Assembly: GCA_023417935.1 (NCBI GenBank) | Contig: JAEZDY010000021.1 | Span: 105,178 to 169,177, forward strand | From: Bacteroidota bacterium | Lineage (GTDB): Bacteria; Bacteroidota; Bacteroidia; Bacteroidales; Lentimicrobiaceae | Direction: 5' to 3' | Length of the DNA: 64,000 nucleotides | Position numbers and translations under genes: made by a program | Notes under the pieces: model-generated | The model's database searches: none | What the model was told of the DNA's origin: nothing | Seen by the model: only the letters and a program-made list of their open reading frames with translations | Shown here: piece after piece, positions 53,091 to 61,365 of the stretch | How positions within the stretch are numbered: the stretch's first letter is position 1 | Layout of the letters: the number at the start of each line of letters is the position of its first letter

Positions 53091-54035
53091 ATGAGCTACA
53101 AAAAACTGTTTTGGGGAATTTTGCTGGTAATAATCGGCACCCTGTTTATCCTTAAAAACCTGGGATGGATATATTTCGACTGGTGGACAGTTATGCGTCT
53201 GTGGCCACTGGTATTGATTCTTTGGGGAGTTTCAATAATACCCGTACAAAGTTATATCAAAGTTATTCTATCTTTAGTAGCCATTGCTCTGGCATTCGTG
53301 CTGGTTTCACAGTTCGATAACCGTGAAAGACCTGATTTCCACTGGAATAATAACCATCACAACTGGAGCTACGATTATAATGACTCAGATGAGGATACTA
53401 CCTACTCTGACAATGTACAGGAATTGTTCCAATCCTATGATTCCAGCGTAACCAGTGCAACCTTACGCTTTCAGGCAGCAGCCGGTGATTTTAGATTATC
53501 TGATTCCCTGCTAACTGATAAACTCTTGTTGTTCAGGAAAAAAGGTAATCTGGGAAACTATAGTCTGGAATCAAGTGATGAAGGTGGAAACCGTAATATT
53601 GAACTATCTATTGAGGACTCCCATGTAAAGCTTCAGAACAAGGGAAATATGGTTCAACTGTATCTTAATCCTGAACCTGCCTGGGACTTTAAGTTTGATA
53701 TCGGGGCCGCGAATATTAACTTCGACCTGAGTAAATTTAATACAGGTAAAGTAGAGGTTGATGGGGGTGCTTCTTCCATTAATCTGCGACTGGGCAGCCG
53801 TGCTGATATATCAAGAGTGGTTATAAATGCAGGAGCTGCATCAATCAACCTTGACGTACCTAAAGATGCTGGAGTAGAAGTAGAAACCGAAACTGTACTT
53901 ACAAGCAGGAATTTTGTTGGATTCGATAAACTATCAAAAGGGCACTTCAGAACCCCCAACTTTGACGCAGCCACTTCAAAAATATATATTGAGGTTGATG
54001 CCGGCGTTTCAAGCTTAAATGTAAACCGATATTAG
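53091..54035 (+). CDS. LiaI/LiaF-like transmembrane plus toast-rack domain protein
   Basis: A 314-residue protein. It opens with LFWGILLVIIGTLFILKNLGWI, the LiaI/LiaF-type membrane segment (two to three helices to about residue 90), a hydrophilic His/Asp-rich linker, then a beta-solenoid 'toast-rack' domain (about 125-314). That domain carries repeating phrases such as IGAANINFDLSK, VDGGASSINLRLG and INAGAASINLDVP. It forms an operon with the PspC gene. A role in envelope stress sensing is inferred from context. A strong terminator follows at 54062. Confidence 0.8.
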   Translation: MSYKKLFWGILLVIIGTLFILKNLGWIYFDWWTVMRLWPLVLILWGVSIIPVQSYIKVILSLVAIALAFVLVSQFDNRERPDFHWNNNHHNWSYDYNDSDEDTTYSDNVQELFQSYDSSVTSATLRFQAAAGDFRLSDSLLTDKLLLFRKKGNLGNYSLESSDEGGNRNIELSIEDSHVKLQNKGNMVQLYLNPEPAWDFKFDIGAANINFDLSKFNTGKVEVDGGASSINLRLGSRADISRVVINAGAASINLDVPKDAGVEVETETVLTSRNFVGFDKLSKGHFRTPNFDAATSKIYIEVDAGVSSLNVNRY

Positions 54036-54061
54036 TAGTGACAGGGCGTGACCTGTCAATC

Positions 54062-54102
54062 AAAAAAGGCCTGTCAATTTCATCAATTGACAGGCCTTTT
54101 TT
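54062..54102. terminator. Strong bidirectional terminator
   Basis: An 18-bp perfect stem: aaaaaaggcctgtcaatt (54062-54079) and its complement (54085-54102), with a 5-base loop and U tracts on both strands. It lies between the convergent LiaF-like and alpha/beta hydrolase genes. A second weaker hairpin, gacagg..cctgtc, lies just before it at 54040-54057. Confidence 0.93.
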
Positions 54103-54114
54103 TTGTGGTGCAGT

Positions 54115-54261
54115 GTGGGACCAGTGGGACTTGTGGGACCTGTGGGACAAAAACACATAAAGGACAACCATTGCACCAAAAGATTCAAGTAAAAAACGAC
54201 AAGCATCAGTTCAACAATACTCAAAAGACCCACAGGTTGCACTTGTCCCACTTGTCCCAAT
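54115..54261. repeat. 9-bp gtgggac array with an inverted partner
   Basis: Four 9-bp units gtgggac(c/t)(a/t) at 54115-54150, and cttgtccca units in the opposite sense at 54228-54261. The two arms can be aligned over about 34 bp as an inverted repeat with six mismatches. Confidence 0.75.
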
Positions 54262-54273
54262 TTAAGAGCCAAT

Positions 54274-54349
54274 CCTTGAACTCTTTGAACTCTTTGAACC
54301 CCTTGAACAACATTGAGCGACCTTGAACAATCTTGAACAATCTTGAACC
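54274..54349. repeat. 10-bp ttgaac phrase array
   Basis: The phrase cttgaac(aa) or ctttgaac recurs about eight times with 9-11 bp spacing up to the end of the alpha/beta hydrolase gene. It contains the 14-mer ttgaacaacattga at 54303-54316, whose complement recurs at 62617-62630. Confidence 0.8.
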
Positions 54350-54356
54350 AAATTTT

Positions 54357-55145
54357 TTAAGGTTGAAACGTGCATTCCTTATCCAAAAACCTGCTGAATA
54401 TGCTGCAAATCTCATCCGGTGCGTCGGCGTGTACCCAATGGCCTGCATGATCTATAGTTTCAATTTCGGCATTGGGGAAGTACTTGTTTATGACCGGTTC
54501 GTGTGATTCAAGAATATAATCTGACCGGCCCCCTTTTATGAATAATACCGGCTTATCATACACTGAGTCGATATCAATACCGGCAAATACATGGTCCATA
54601 TTGCTGCTTATAGCGCTCAGGTTCAGGCGCCAGTCGAAATTACTCCGTGTTTTACGGTGCAGGTTCTTCAGTATGAACAACCGTGTGGCCTTGTTTGGAA
54701 TAGTAAGGCTTAGCAATTCTGATACTTCCTCACGTGAATGAACAGCATCAAAGTCAATTGACATCATCGTGCTTATAATATCAAAGTGAGCATCCCGGTC
54801 AGGGTACTTAACCGGACTTATATCAACAATCACCAGCTTGCTAACAAGGTCAGGGTACTCCAGTGCAAGCCACATAGCAACCTTCCCTCCCATTGAATGG
54901 CCAATAATTACAGGGTTCTGCAGCTTATGCTCATCAATGAACTCATGCAGGTCGTCAGCCATCGCAGGATAATTGAATGTAGGACTGTGCGGTGAGTGTC
55001 CGTGATTACGAAGATCGGGAAGGTAAACTGAAAACTTCTCTGCCAGCCTCTTGCCATGTGTAACCCAGTTATCTGACAAGCCAAATAGCCCGTGTAAAAT
55101 AATAACCGGGTCTCCACTTCCAAAATGACGGTAGAATAGTTTCAT
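54357..55145 (-). CDS. Alpha/beta hydrolase
   Basis: A 262-residue alpha/beta-fold hydrolase. The oxyanion segment HGLFGLSDNW is at about residues 18-27, the nucleophile elbow GHSMGG at about 102-107 (S104), an acid candidate is D in VLFIKGGRSDY, and the catalytic histidine is in IDHAGHWVHADAP near the C-terminus. It resembles the YbfF/esterase group, but the substrate is unknown. pdxJ starts 49 bp upstream on the same strand, as in the conserved Bacteroidota hydrolase-pdxJ-CBS neighbourhood. Confidence 0.88.
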   Translation of the reverse strand: MKLFYRHFGSGDPVIILHGLFGLSDNWVTHGKRLAEKFSVYLPDLRNHGHSPHSPTFNYPAMADDLHEFIDEHKLQNPVIIGHSMGGKVAMWLALEYPDLVSKLVIVDISPVKYPDRDAHFDIISTMMSIDFDAVHSREEVSELLSLTIPNKATRLFILKNLHRKTRSNFDWRLNLSAISSNMDHVFAGIDIDSVYDKPVLFIKGGRSDYILESHEPVINKYFPNAEIETIDHAGHWVHADAPDEICSIFSRFLDKECTFQP

Positions 55146-55194
55146 AGTTGCTGTTTTTATTTTCCGTGCATGAAAGCTAATAATAACATTAACT

Positions 55195-55914
55195 TCACAA
55201 CACTTCCAGTTCCTTCAAATATAATTGAATCGTTTTTTCCAAACCATTATACAATGCATCGGCAATCAGCGCATGACCTATTGAAACTTCAAGCAAACCC
55301 TCAATGTGTGATGCAAAATACCGAAGATTTTCGAGATTCAGATCATGTCCTGCATTAATGCCCAAGCCTGCTTCACGGGCTGCCCGGGCTGCCAGTACAT
55401 ACGCAGCAATTGCACCTTCCCTGCCTCGGCTGTAATTGGTAGCGTAACTTTCAGTATACAACTCAATACGGTCAGTACCCGTATATGCGGCAGCTTCAGC
55501 CATTGCCGGGTCAGCATCTACAAAAATTGAGGTTCTGATATTATGTTTATGGAGTTCACTTATAATATCAGCAAGATGATTCTTGTATTTTATTGTATCC
55601 CAACCGGCATTTGAAGTGATTGCATCAACAGCATCGGGTACAAGCGTAACCTGTGCCGGCTTAACTGCCAGTACCAGGTCCATGAACTTTGGTTCAGGGT
55701 TGCCCTCTATATTGAATTCAGTAGTTAAAACAGGTTTTAGGTCATAGACATCACGATATCTTATATGTCGCTCATCAGGCCTTGGATGCACAGTAATACC
55801 CTGAGCTCCAAACTTCTCACAATCAATGGCTACTTTTAAAACATCAGGCAGATTACCTCCCCGGGCATTACGCAATGTGGCTATTTTATTGATATTTACG
55901 CTTAGTTTTGTCAT
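55195..55914 (-). CDS. pdxJ: Pyridoxine 5'-phosphate synthase
   Basis: A 239-residue TIM-barrel enzyme that condenses 1-deoxyxylulose 5-phosphate with 3-amino-2-oxopropyl phosphate in DXP-dependent vitamin B6 synthesis. Conserved blocks are LSVNINKIATLRNARG, GITVHPRPDERHIR, NIEGNP, VTLVPDA, SIFVDAD, RIELYTE and GINAGHDLN. Length is normal. pdxA is not in this window. A -7 element TAACTTTG lies 19 bp before the start. Confidence 0.95.
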   Translation of the reverse strand: MTKLSVNINKIATLRNARGGNLPDVLKVAIDCEKFGAQGITVHPRPDERHIRYRDVYDLKPVLTTEFNIEGNPEPKFMDLVLAVKPAQVTLVPDAVDAITSNAGWDTIKYKNHLADIISELHKHNIRTSIFVDADPAMAEAAAYTGTDRIELYTESYATNYSRGREGAIAAYVLAARAAREAGLGINAGHDLNLENLRYFASHIEGLLEVSIGHALIADALYNGLEKTIQLYLKELEVL

Positions 55915-55933
55915 ATCGGTTACTTTGAAGATA

Positions 55934-55941
55934 CAAAGTTA
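55934..55941 (-). promoter_or_regulatory. Promoter -7 element TAACTTTG of pdxJ
   Basis: An exact match on the minus strand, 19 bp before the ATG at 55914. Confidence 0.6.
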
Positions 55942-56146
55942 TAAAATATTACCGGCAGGGCAATTCATACACTGTCTCAATCAACAACAGGTAGTCTGAC
56001 TGCCGGAATATTTCCTGTATCAACATCACGAAGATTACAGTTGTGTGCAACTTTCACACTCTATCAACATCTTAATACATGGGAATGTTACTAAAAGACT
56101 CAAATCATCGTGCTCTTTAAACCGGACCCGATAACCATTTTTGAAT

Positions 56147-56154
56147 TACTTTTG
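56147..56154 (+). promoter_or_regulatory. Promoter -7 element TACTTTTG of the CBS gene
   Basis: An exact match, 30 bp before the ATG at 56185. It falls inside the longer reading frame starting at 56110 and so disfavours that start. Confidence 0.55.
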
Positions 56155-56184
56155 TTGAAGTACTGTAATAAACGATGTACCCCA

Positions 56185-56847
56185 ATGATAGCCAAAGATT
56201 TAATCAGTGACACAATAATGCCTTTACAGACTTCCGATACCGGTATCACTGCCCTTAACTGGATGGAAGAATTTAAGGTATCACACTTGCCAATCGTAAA
56301 TAATTTCGAACTACTCGGGTTAATTTCCGAAACCGATATTTATGAACTCAATAACTATGATGAGCCTCTGGGGAATCATGCTTTGTCATTAAAAAACCCG
56401 TCAATTAATGAAGGTCAGCATGTATATGATATCATCAGGCAGGTATATGAACAGAAGCTTACCCTTATTCCGGTGGTAGATGAGAAAAACCACTACATGG
56501 GTTCAATTACATTGCAGTGCCTTACCAAATATTTTGCACGCCTTGCTGCAGTCGATAACCCGGGCGGTATAATTGTGCTTGAGATGGGAATACGTGATTT
56601 TCTGCTCAGTGAAATTGCCAGAATTGTGGAATCAAACGATACAGTTATTCTTAGCTTGTATGTGATGACACTGCCCGATTCAACTAAAATGCAGGTCACT
56701 ATCAAAGTAAACCGCATGGATATTGCTCCATTGATTGCCACTTTTAACAGGTACAATTACACCATTAAGGCTTCCTTCTTTGAAACTGATTATGATCAAT
56801 CACTTCACGACAGGTACGACTCATTGATGAGATTCCTTGATATTTAA
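56185..56847 (+). CDS. CBS-domain protein
   Basis: A 220-residue protein with a CBS pair (about 1-125; MIAKDLISDTIMPLQTSDTG, VSHLPIVNNFELLGLISETDIYEL and LIPVVDEKNHYMGSITLQCL) and a C-terminal ACT-like portion (about 140-220, VIVLEMGIRDFLLSEIARIV). CBS pairs usually bind adenosyl ligands and regulate. The target is unknown. In many Bacteroidota such a gene lies between pdxJ and nadK; here pdxJ is 270 bp away, divergent, and nadK is elsewhere. Confidence 0.85.
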   Translation: MIAKDLISDTIMPLQTSDTGITALNWMEEFKVSHLPIVNNFELLGLISETDIYELNNYDEPLGNHALSLKNPSINEGQHVYDIIRQVYEQKLTLIPVVDEKNHYMGSITLQCLTKYFARLAAVDNPGGIIVLEMGIRDFLLSEIARIVESNDTVILSLYVMTLPDSTKMQVTIKVNRMDIAPLIATFNRYNYTIKASFFETDYDQSLHDRYDSLMRFLDI

Positions 56848-56943
56848 ATAAGAAACACTGATCTTTGGCTGCAGAATCAGTTACTTAATCCACAAAGGAT
56901 TAATTAATACACAAACTCAATTCGATTGAATTGCTTTAAACCA

Positions 56944-58491
56944 ATGCGGCGTTTATACCTATTTGCCTGCAAATCAAAATTCTTTTGTTTAGCGCTGGTA
57001 ATTTCAGCCACATCATTGTGCCTTACTAACCCATTATATGGTTTCTGCCAAAATGGTCAAATTCAAACAAATATCATAGTACTACCGGCAACACAACCGG
57101 CAACTGACAGCACAGGCTTAAATAGAAATGCTGAGCACTTTGAAAACAAAGAGGATTTAATTTCTGCTGATTCGGCAGTGCAAACTAATCTGCTTGTTGC
57201 GGAAATTGTAGTTAAAGGAAACAAGCACACCAGCGAGTCAATCATACTAAGAGAGATTCCGTTCCACCAGGGTGATACCTTGGATTATACGGAAGTAACC
57301 AACCTAATAAATGTTTCATGCCAGAATATTCTTAAAACATCGCTATTCCATACTGCAACTATGGTTTATGAAACCGGTGAAGGAAAAATTGCATTCACTG
57401 TTTATGTTACTGAGCGATGGTATTGGTGGGTATGGCCTTTGATTGAAAACCCTGACAGGAACTTTAACGACTGGTGGCAACATAGGGATCTTTCACGCTT
57501 ATCAGCTGGATTACATTACCAGCATGAGAATGTTAGAGGGAAAATGGAGAAGCTGAATATTAAAGCACTTGGCGGTTACAGAACTTACCTTGAAACCAGT
57601 TATGAGTGGCCTTATATTAACAGACAGAAGTCGTTCGGCATTGGTGTTTTCGCATCATACACTTCACAACACGAGGTAAATTATGCAACAGTTGACAACA
57701 AGCAGGTTTATTACGAGGGGAATGAGATCATGTTTCAGTCCATTGTGATGGCTGCATACCTCAAATATCGGCCCGGCACTCATTTAACCCACTCACTCAC
57801 CCTGCAATACTGGCAACCACGGTTTAATGACAGTATTCGATTCCTAAACCCGGAGTACCTGTTTACTATGGCTAATCCCCAACTGACGGGTGTAATCTAT
57901 TTGATTAAAGCCGATTATCGTGATAACCGTTATTACCCTTTGAATGGATTTTACGCTGAAACTGAAGCCGGTTATTTTGCTGATCTAAACCAACCATATA
58001 ATCAACGCAGCATTCGCACATCACTAAGGGGTTATCTCCCTTTAGCCAATCAACTTTATGCAGCTTCTGAGTTTACTTTCCGGTTCACCGGTCCACATGT
58101 CAAACCTTATTACCTGCAAAATGCCCTGGGTTTTGGCCGTGAATTTATAAGAGGTTATGAATATCTTGTGATTGAAGCGCCCCATTACTGGATATTTAAA
58201 TCGCATCTTAAATACGCGTTAGTTCCGTTAAAAACTATCAGAGTCCCATTCATTCGTTCAGAGAAGTTTAATACTATTCCCCTGAGTATTTATGCCGGAC
58301 CTCATTTTGATGCAGGAAAAGCTTTCCCTGAGCTTGATAATACTACCAATCCACTGCAGGGTAAACTACTTATGGGTTATGGTGCAGGAATTGACCTGGT
58401 AACTTATTACGACAAAGTATTCAGGTTTGAATATACCTTCAGGCGTAATGGGCAATCAGGATTATTTATCCATTTTATGGCTATGATATAG
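56944..58491 (+). CDS. BamA/TamA-like outer-membrane protein (POTRA plus surface-antigen barrel)
   Basis: A 515-residue protein with a signal peptide, about 35 residues (CLALVISATSLCLTNPLYGFCQ, read in parts), one POTRA domain (about 85-165; IVVKGNKHTSESIILREIPFHQGD), and a C-terminal 'surface antigen' barrel of about 340 residues. Near the end is GFGREFIRGYEYLV, with the RGY loop motif. It is shorter than BamA (876). It probably serves in assembly or secretion of some outer-membrane protein or lipid; the substrate is unknown. TTG at 56926 is an alternative start. It follows the CBS gene by 96 bp. Confidence 0.87.
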   Translation: MRRLYLFACKSKFFCLALVISATSLCLTNPLYGFCQNGQIQTNIIVLPATQPATDSTGLNRNAEHFENKEDLISADSAVQTNLLVAEIVVKGNKHTSESIILREIPFHQGDTLDYTEVTNLINVSCQNILKTSLFHTATMVYETGEGKIAFTVYVTERWYWWVWPLIENPDRNFNDWWQHRDLSRLSAGLHYQHENVRGKMEKLNIKALGGYRTYLETSYEWPYINRQKSFGIGVFASYTSQHEVNYATVDNKQVYYEGNEIMFQSIVMAAYLKYRPGTHLTHSLTLQYWQPRFNDSIRFLNPEYLFTMANPQLTGVIYLIKADYRDNRYYPLNGFYAETEAGYFADLNQPYNQRSIRTSLRGYLPLANQLYAASEFTFRFTGPHVKPYYLQNALGFGREFIRGYEYLVIEAPHYWIFKSHLKYALVPLKTIRVPFIRSEKFNTIPLSIYAGPHFDAGKAFPELDNTTNPLQGKLLMGYGAGIDLVTYYDKVFRFEYTFRRNGQSGLFIHFMAMI

Positions 58492-58551
58492 GTTTATATC
58501 CAGTCATGTCAATGATATGATCTTCGCATCAGGTTTTCCAAGAATACGAAT

Positions 58552-59430
58552 CTATTGCTCGTATCCAAACCGCTTCAACTGTTGTGAGTCATCACGCCAA
58601 TCCTTGCTTACCTTAACACGCAAATCAAGATAAACGCGTTGCTGTATAAACTCTTCAATATCCTTACGGGCTGCCATACCTAGTCCCTTAATTGACTTTC
58701 CCTGGTGACCAAGAATAATGGCTTTTTGCGATTCACGACTAACATAAATGGTGGAAGTAATATGCGTGATGTTCTCTTTTTCCTTGTACTCATCAACTGA
58801 TACTTCAGCAGAATAAGGAATTTCCTGTTTGTAATACAAGAGAATCTTTTCACGTATTATTTCTGAAACAAAGAAACGCATCGACTTATCGGTCAATTCA
58901 TCTTTAGGATAATATGGCGGTGAAGCCGGTAGTTTTTCAAGCAATGTATCAAACACCCTGTCGATGTTAAATTTATGCAGGGCTGAAACCGGAATTACAA
59001 CTGCACCCGGTATTTTCTCTTCCCACATTTTAACCTGTTCAAGTGCTTCTTCCTGTGTCTGGAGATCAACCTTATTTACCACAACAATCACAGGCTTGCC
59101 TGAGCCATTTAGCTTTGAAATATACTCATCCTGTAACTGATCTTCTGATTTTTCAGTCACCAGCAGGAAAATATCAGCATCTTCCAATGCAGAATGTACA
59201 TATTTCATCATCGATTCATGCAGCTTGTAATGCGGTTTTACTATCCCGGGCGTATCAGAATATACAATCTGGAAGTCATCACCATTCACAATACCCATGA
59301 TCCGGTGCCGGGTAGTTTGAGCTTTTGAAGTAATTATTGATAACTTCTCGCCTACTAAAGCGTTCATTAAGGTAGACTTACCTGCATTGGGCAGTCCAAT
59401 TATATTGACAAAACCTGACTTATGTTCCAT
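58552..59430 (-). CDS. era: GTPase Era
   Basis: A 292-residue Ras-like GTPase with C-terminal KH domain that helps mature 16S rRNA and the small subunit. G1 GLPNAGKST at residues 12-20, G2 TSKAQTTRHRI, G3 DTPG (about 60), G4 NKVD (about 120) and the KH stretch AIILGHQGKSIKGLGMAARKDIE. Length is normal. It is divergent from tRNA-Met and der. Confidence 0.96.
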   Translation of the reverse strand: MEHKSGFVNIIGLPNAGKSTLMNALVGEKLSIITSKAQTTRHRIMGIVNGDDFQIVYSDTPGIVKPHYKLHESMMKYVHSALEDADIFLLVTEKSEDQLQDEYISKLNGSGKPVIVVVNKVDLQTQEEALEQVKMWEEKIPGAVVIPVSALHKFNIDRVFDTLLEKLPASPPYYPKDELTDKSMRFFVSEIIREKILLYYKQEIPYSAEVSVDEYKEKENITHITSTIYVSRESQKAIILGHQGKSIKGLGMAARKDIEEFIQQRVYLDLRVKVSKDWRDDSQQLKRFGYEQ

Positions 59431-59478
59431 TGTTTAAAAAAATAATGTAAAAAATTGCACAGCAAAGGAACAAAATAT

Positions 59479-59486
59479 TATCTTTG
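59479..59486 (+). promoter_or_regulatory. Promoter of tRNA-Met and der (TTG ... TATCTTTG)
   Basis: TATCTTTG at 59479-59486, with TTG at 59455-59457, 21 bp upstream of the -7 element. It lies 35 bp before the tRNA, and is the best-looking promoter in the window. Confidence 0.65.
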
Positions 59487-59521
59487 CAGTCTCAAATTAA
59501 CAATCAGAAATCAAAACATAC

Positions 59522-59593
<72 letters not shown>

Positions 59594-59605
59594 CTAATAG
59601 AAACC

Positions 59606-59633
59606 GAAAGCCTTGTTGTTCAAGGCTTTCGTT
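59606..59633 (+). terminator. Hairpin between tRNA-Met and der
   Basis: gaaagccttg (59606-59615) and caaggctttc (59621-59630) form a perfect 10-bp stem with a 5-base loop. A T-rich but interrupted tail follows, so it may terminate only part of the tRNA transcripts and let some read into der. Confidence 0.75.
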
Positions 59634-59662
59634 GTTCTTATGAATATCATAGAAGTAAAATT

Positions 59663-60967
59663 ATGTCAAATATTGTTGCTATTGTAGGCCGTCCAAATGT
59701 TGGAAAGTCTACCCTGTTTAACAGGCTAACAGGTGAAAGAAGTGCTATTGTTGATCCCACTTCAGGTGTTACCCGCGATAGGCATTATGGTTTGTCAGAC
59801 TGGAACGGATATGAATTTTCAGTTATTGACACCGGTGGTGTTGTTGTTGGAAGTGATGATGTTTTTGAAGAAGCAATACGTCGGCAGGCTGAACTCGCAA
59901 TTGAAGAAGCTGATGTTATAATCTTTATGGTTGACGCTAAAGAAGGTCTGTCACCCCTCGATGAAGAAGTTGCTCTGATGCTCAGGCGCTCTACAAGGAA
60001 GATAATTCTTGTTGCCAATAAGGTGGATAACGCATACCGTTCAGCCGAAACCGGTGAATTCTATGCCCTGGGTTACGAAACTATAATCGAAATATCTGCT
60101 ATCAATGGAAGTGGAACCGGCGAACTGCTTGATGAACTGGTTAAAGAATTCCAAAATAAGACCATTGAGGAACTTCCTGATCTGCCAAAGATTGCTTTCG
60201 TTGGAAGACCCAATGTTGGCAAATCCTCAATGATTAATGCACTTCTTGGCGATGAACGCAACATAGTTACCCCTATTCCGGGAACTACCCGCGATTCAAT
60301 ATATACACGTTTCAACAGTTTCGGCTTTGATTTCTTCCTGGTTGATACTGCCGGTCTTCGTAAAAAAGGCAAAGTAACTGATAATATTGAGTTTTATTCA
60401 GTAATGCGCTCAGTAAGGGCTATTGAGAACTGCGATGTTTGCGTACTCATGCTTGACGCTACGCAAGGTTTGGAAAGTCAGGACCTTAATATTTTCGGAC
60501 TTGCCCATAAAAACCACAAAGGCATTGTGATAGTTGTGAATAAGTGGGATCTTGTTGAAAAAGAAACCAACACACATAAAGATTATGAAGAACTCATTCG
60601 TAAGCGAATTGCTCCTTTCACTGATGTTCCTATAATTTTCACTTCTGTTATTACCAAGCAGCGTATCCATAAAACCCTCGAAACTGCAAGGCAGGTGTTT
60701 AAAAACCGCACCAAGTCCATATCAACCTCTAAGCTTATGGATATCATGATGCCAATTATCAATGAAAATCCACCTCCTGCTGTAAAAGGCAAATACGTGA
60801 AGATCAAATATATCACCCAGCTTAAACTTGCCTATCCTGCTTTTGTTTTCTTTTGTAACATGCCTCAGTACGTTACTGATTCATACAAACGCTTTATTGA
60901 AAACAGGTTGAGGGAACAATTTGATTTTACGGGCGTTTCCATTTTGATCTATTTCAGGCAGAAGTAG
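59663..60967 (+). CDS. der: Ribosome biogenesis GTPase Der (EngA)
   Basis: A 434-residue protein with two tandem GTPase domains and a C-terminal KH-like domain. First G1 GRPNVGKSTLFNRLTG at residues 8-23, second GRPNVGKSSMINALLG at about 181-196; DTGG and DTAG; NKVD and NKWD. The last 90 residues are the KH-like domain. It functions in 50S ribosome assembly. No other start is needed (MSNIVAIVGRPN). The S4 gene follows after 2 bp. Confidence 0.97.
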   Translation: MSNIVAIVGRPNVGKSTLFNRLTGERSAIVDPTSGVTRDRHYGLSDWNGYEFSVIDTGGVVVGSDDVFEEAIRRQAELAIEEADVIIFMVDAKEGLSPLDEEVALMLRRSTRKIILVANKVDNAYRSAETGEFYALGYETIIEISAINGSGTGELLDELVKEFQNKTIEELPDLPKIAFVGRPNVGKSSMINALLGDERNIVTPIPGTTRDSIYTRFNSFGFDFFLVDTAGLRKKGKVTDNIEFYSVMRSVRAIENCDVCVLMLDATQGLESQDLNIFGLAHKNHKGIVIVVNKWDLVEKETNTHKDYEELIRKRIAPFTDVPIIFTSVITKQRIHKTLETARQVFKNRTKSISTSKLMDIMMPIINENPPPAVKGKYVKIKYITQLKLAYPAFVFFCNMPQYVTDSYKRFIENRLREQFDFTGVSILIYFRQK

Positions 60968-60969
60968 TT

Positions 60970-61365
60970 ATGTCGGAAGTCAGGATTGATAAGTATCTAT
61001 GGTCGGTGCGTATCTATAAGACACGCAACATCGCCATTGATGCCTGTAAAGCCGGGAAGGTGAAGATCGAAGGAAATTCGGTGAAGCCATCCAGGATCAT
61101 CAAAGAAGGTGATGTCATTAACTTATCGATAGGTCCTTTAAACAGAACCATAAAAGTAAAAGCACTACTCCACAACAGGGTATCGGCAAAACTGGTGCCT
61201 GATTATCTTGAAGACCTAACTCCACCCGAAGAGTACGAACGCATTCAACTAATGAACGAATTCAATGCTGAATGGCGCGACAGGGGATTAGGCAGGCCCA
61301 CCAAAAAAGACAGAAGGTTTATTGATAAGCTTAAAGGCGATCACGAAGAGAGTTCAGAACTCTAA
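60970..61365 (+). CDS. RNA-binding S4 domain protein (HslR/Hsp15-like)
   Basis: A 131-residue protein with an S4 domain at the N-terminus (VRIDKYLWSVRIYKTRNIAIDACKAGKVKIEG), then a basic linker and a C-terminal RGLGRPTKKDRRFIDKLK tail, as in heat-shock protein 15, which binds nascent-chain-blocked 50S subunits. Function is inferred from the domain and from its operon position 2 bp after der. Its stop overlaps by 4 bp the stop of the convergent methyltransferase gene. Confidence 0.88.
   Translation: MSEVRIDKYLWSVRIYKTRNIAIDACKAGKVKIEGNSVKPSRIIKEGDVINLSIGPLNRTIKVKALLHNRVSAKLVPDYLEDLTPPEEYERIQLMNEFNAEWRDRGLGRPTKKDRRFIDKLKGDHEESSEL

Larger units (their letters stand above)
54036..54356. other. 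321-bp gap with a terminator and two phrase arrays
   Basis: No gene is supported. From left to right it holds the terminator at 54062-54102, the gtgggac/gtccca inverted arrays (54115-54261) and the ttgaac array (54274-54349). Short reading frames here consist of repeats. Confidence 0.7.

Noticed and set aside
53654..53974. A 106-codon minus-strand frame
   Set aside because: It is opposite the toast-rack domain and reflects its repeated codons; the plus-strand protein is clearly real.
56850..56910. Weak hairpin actgat/atcagt after the CBS gene
   Set aside because: A 6-bp stem without a U tract is too weak to call a terminator.
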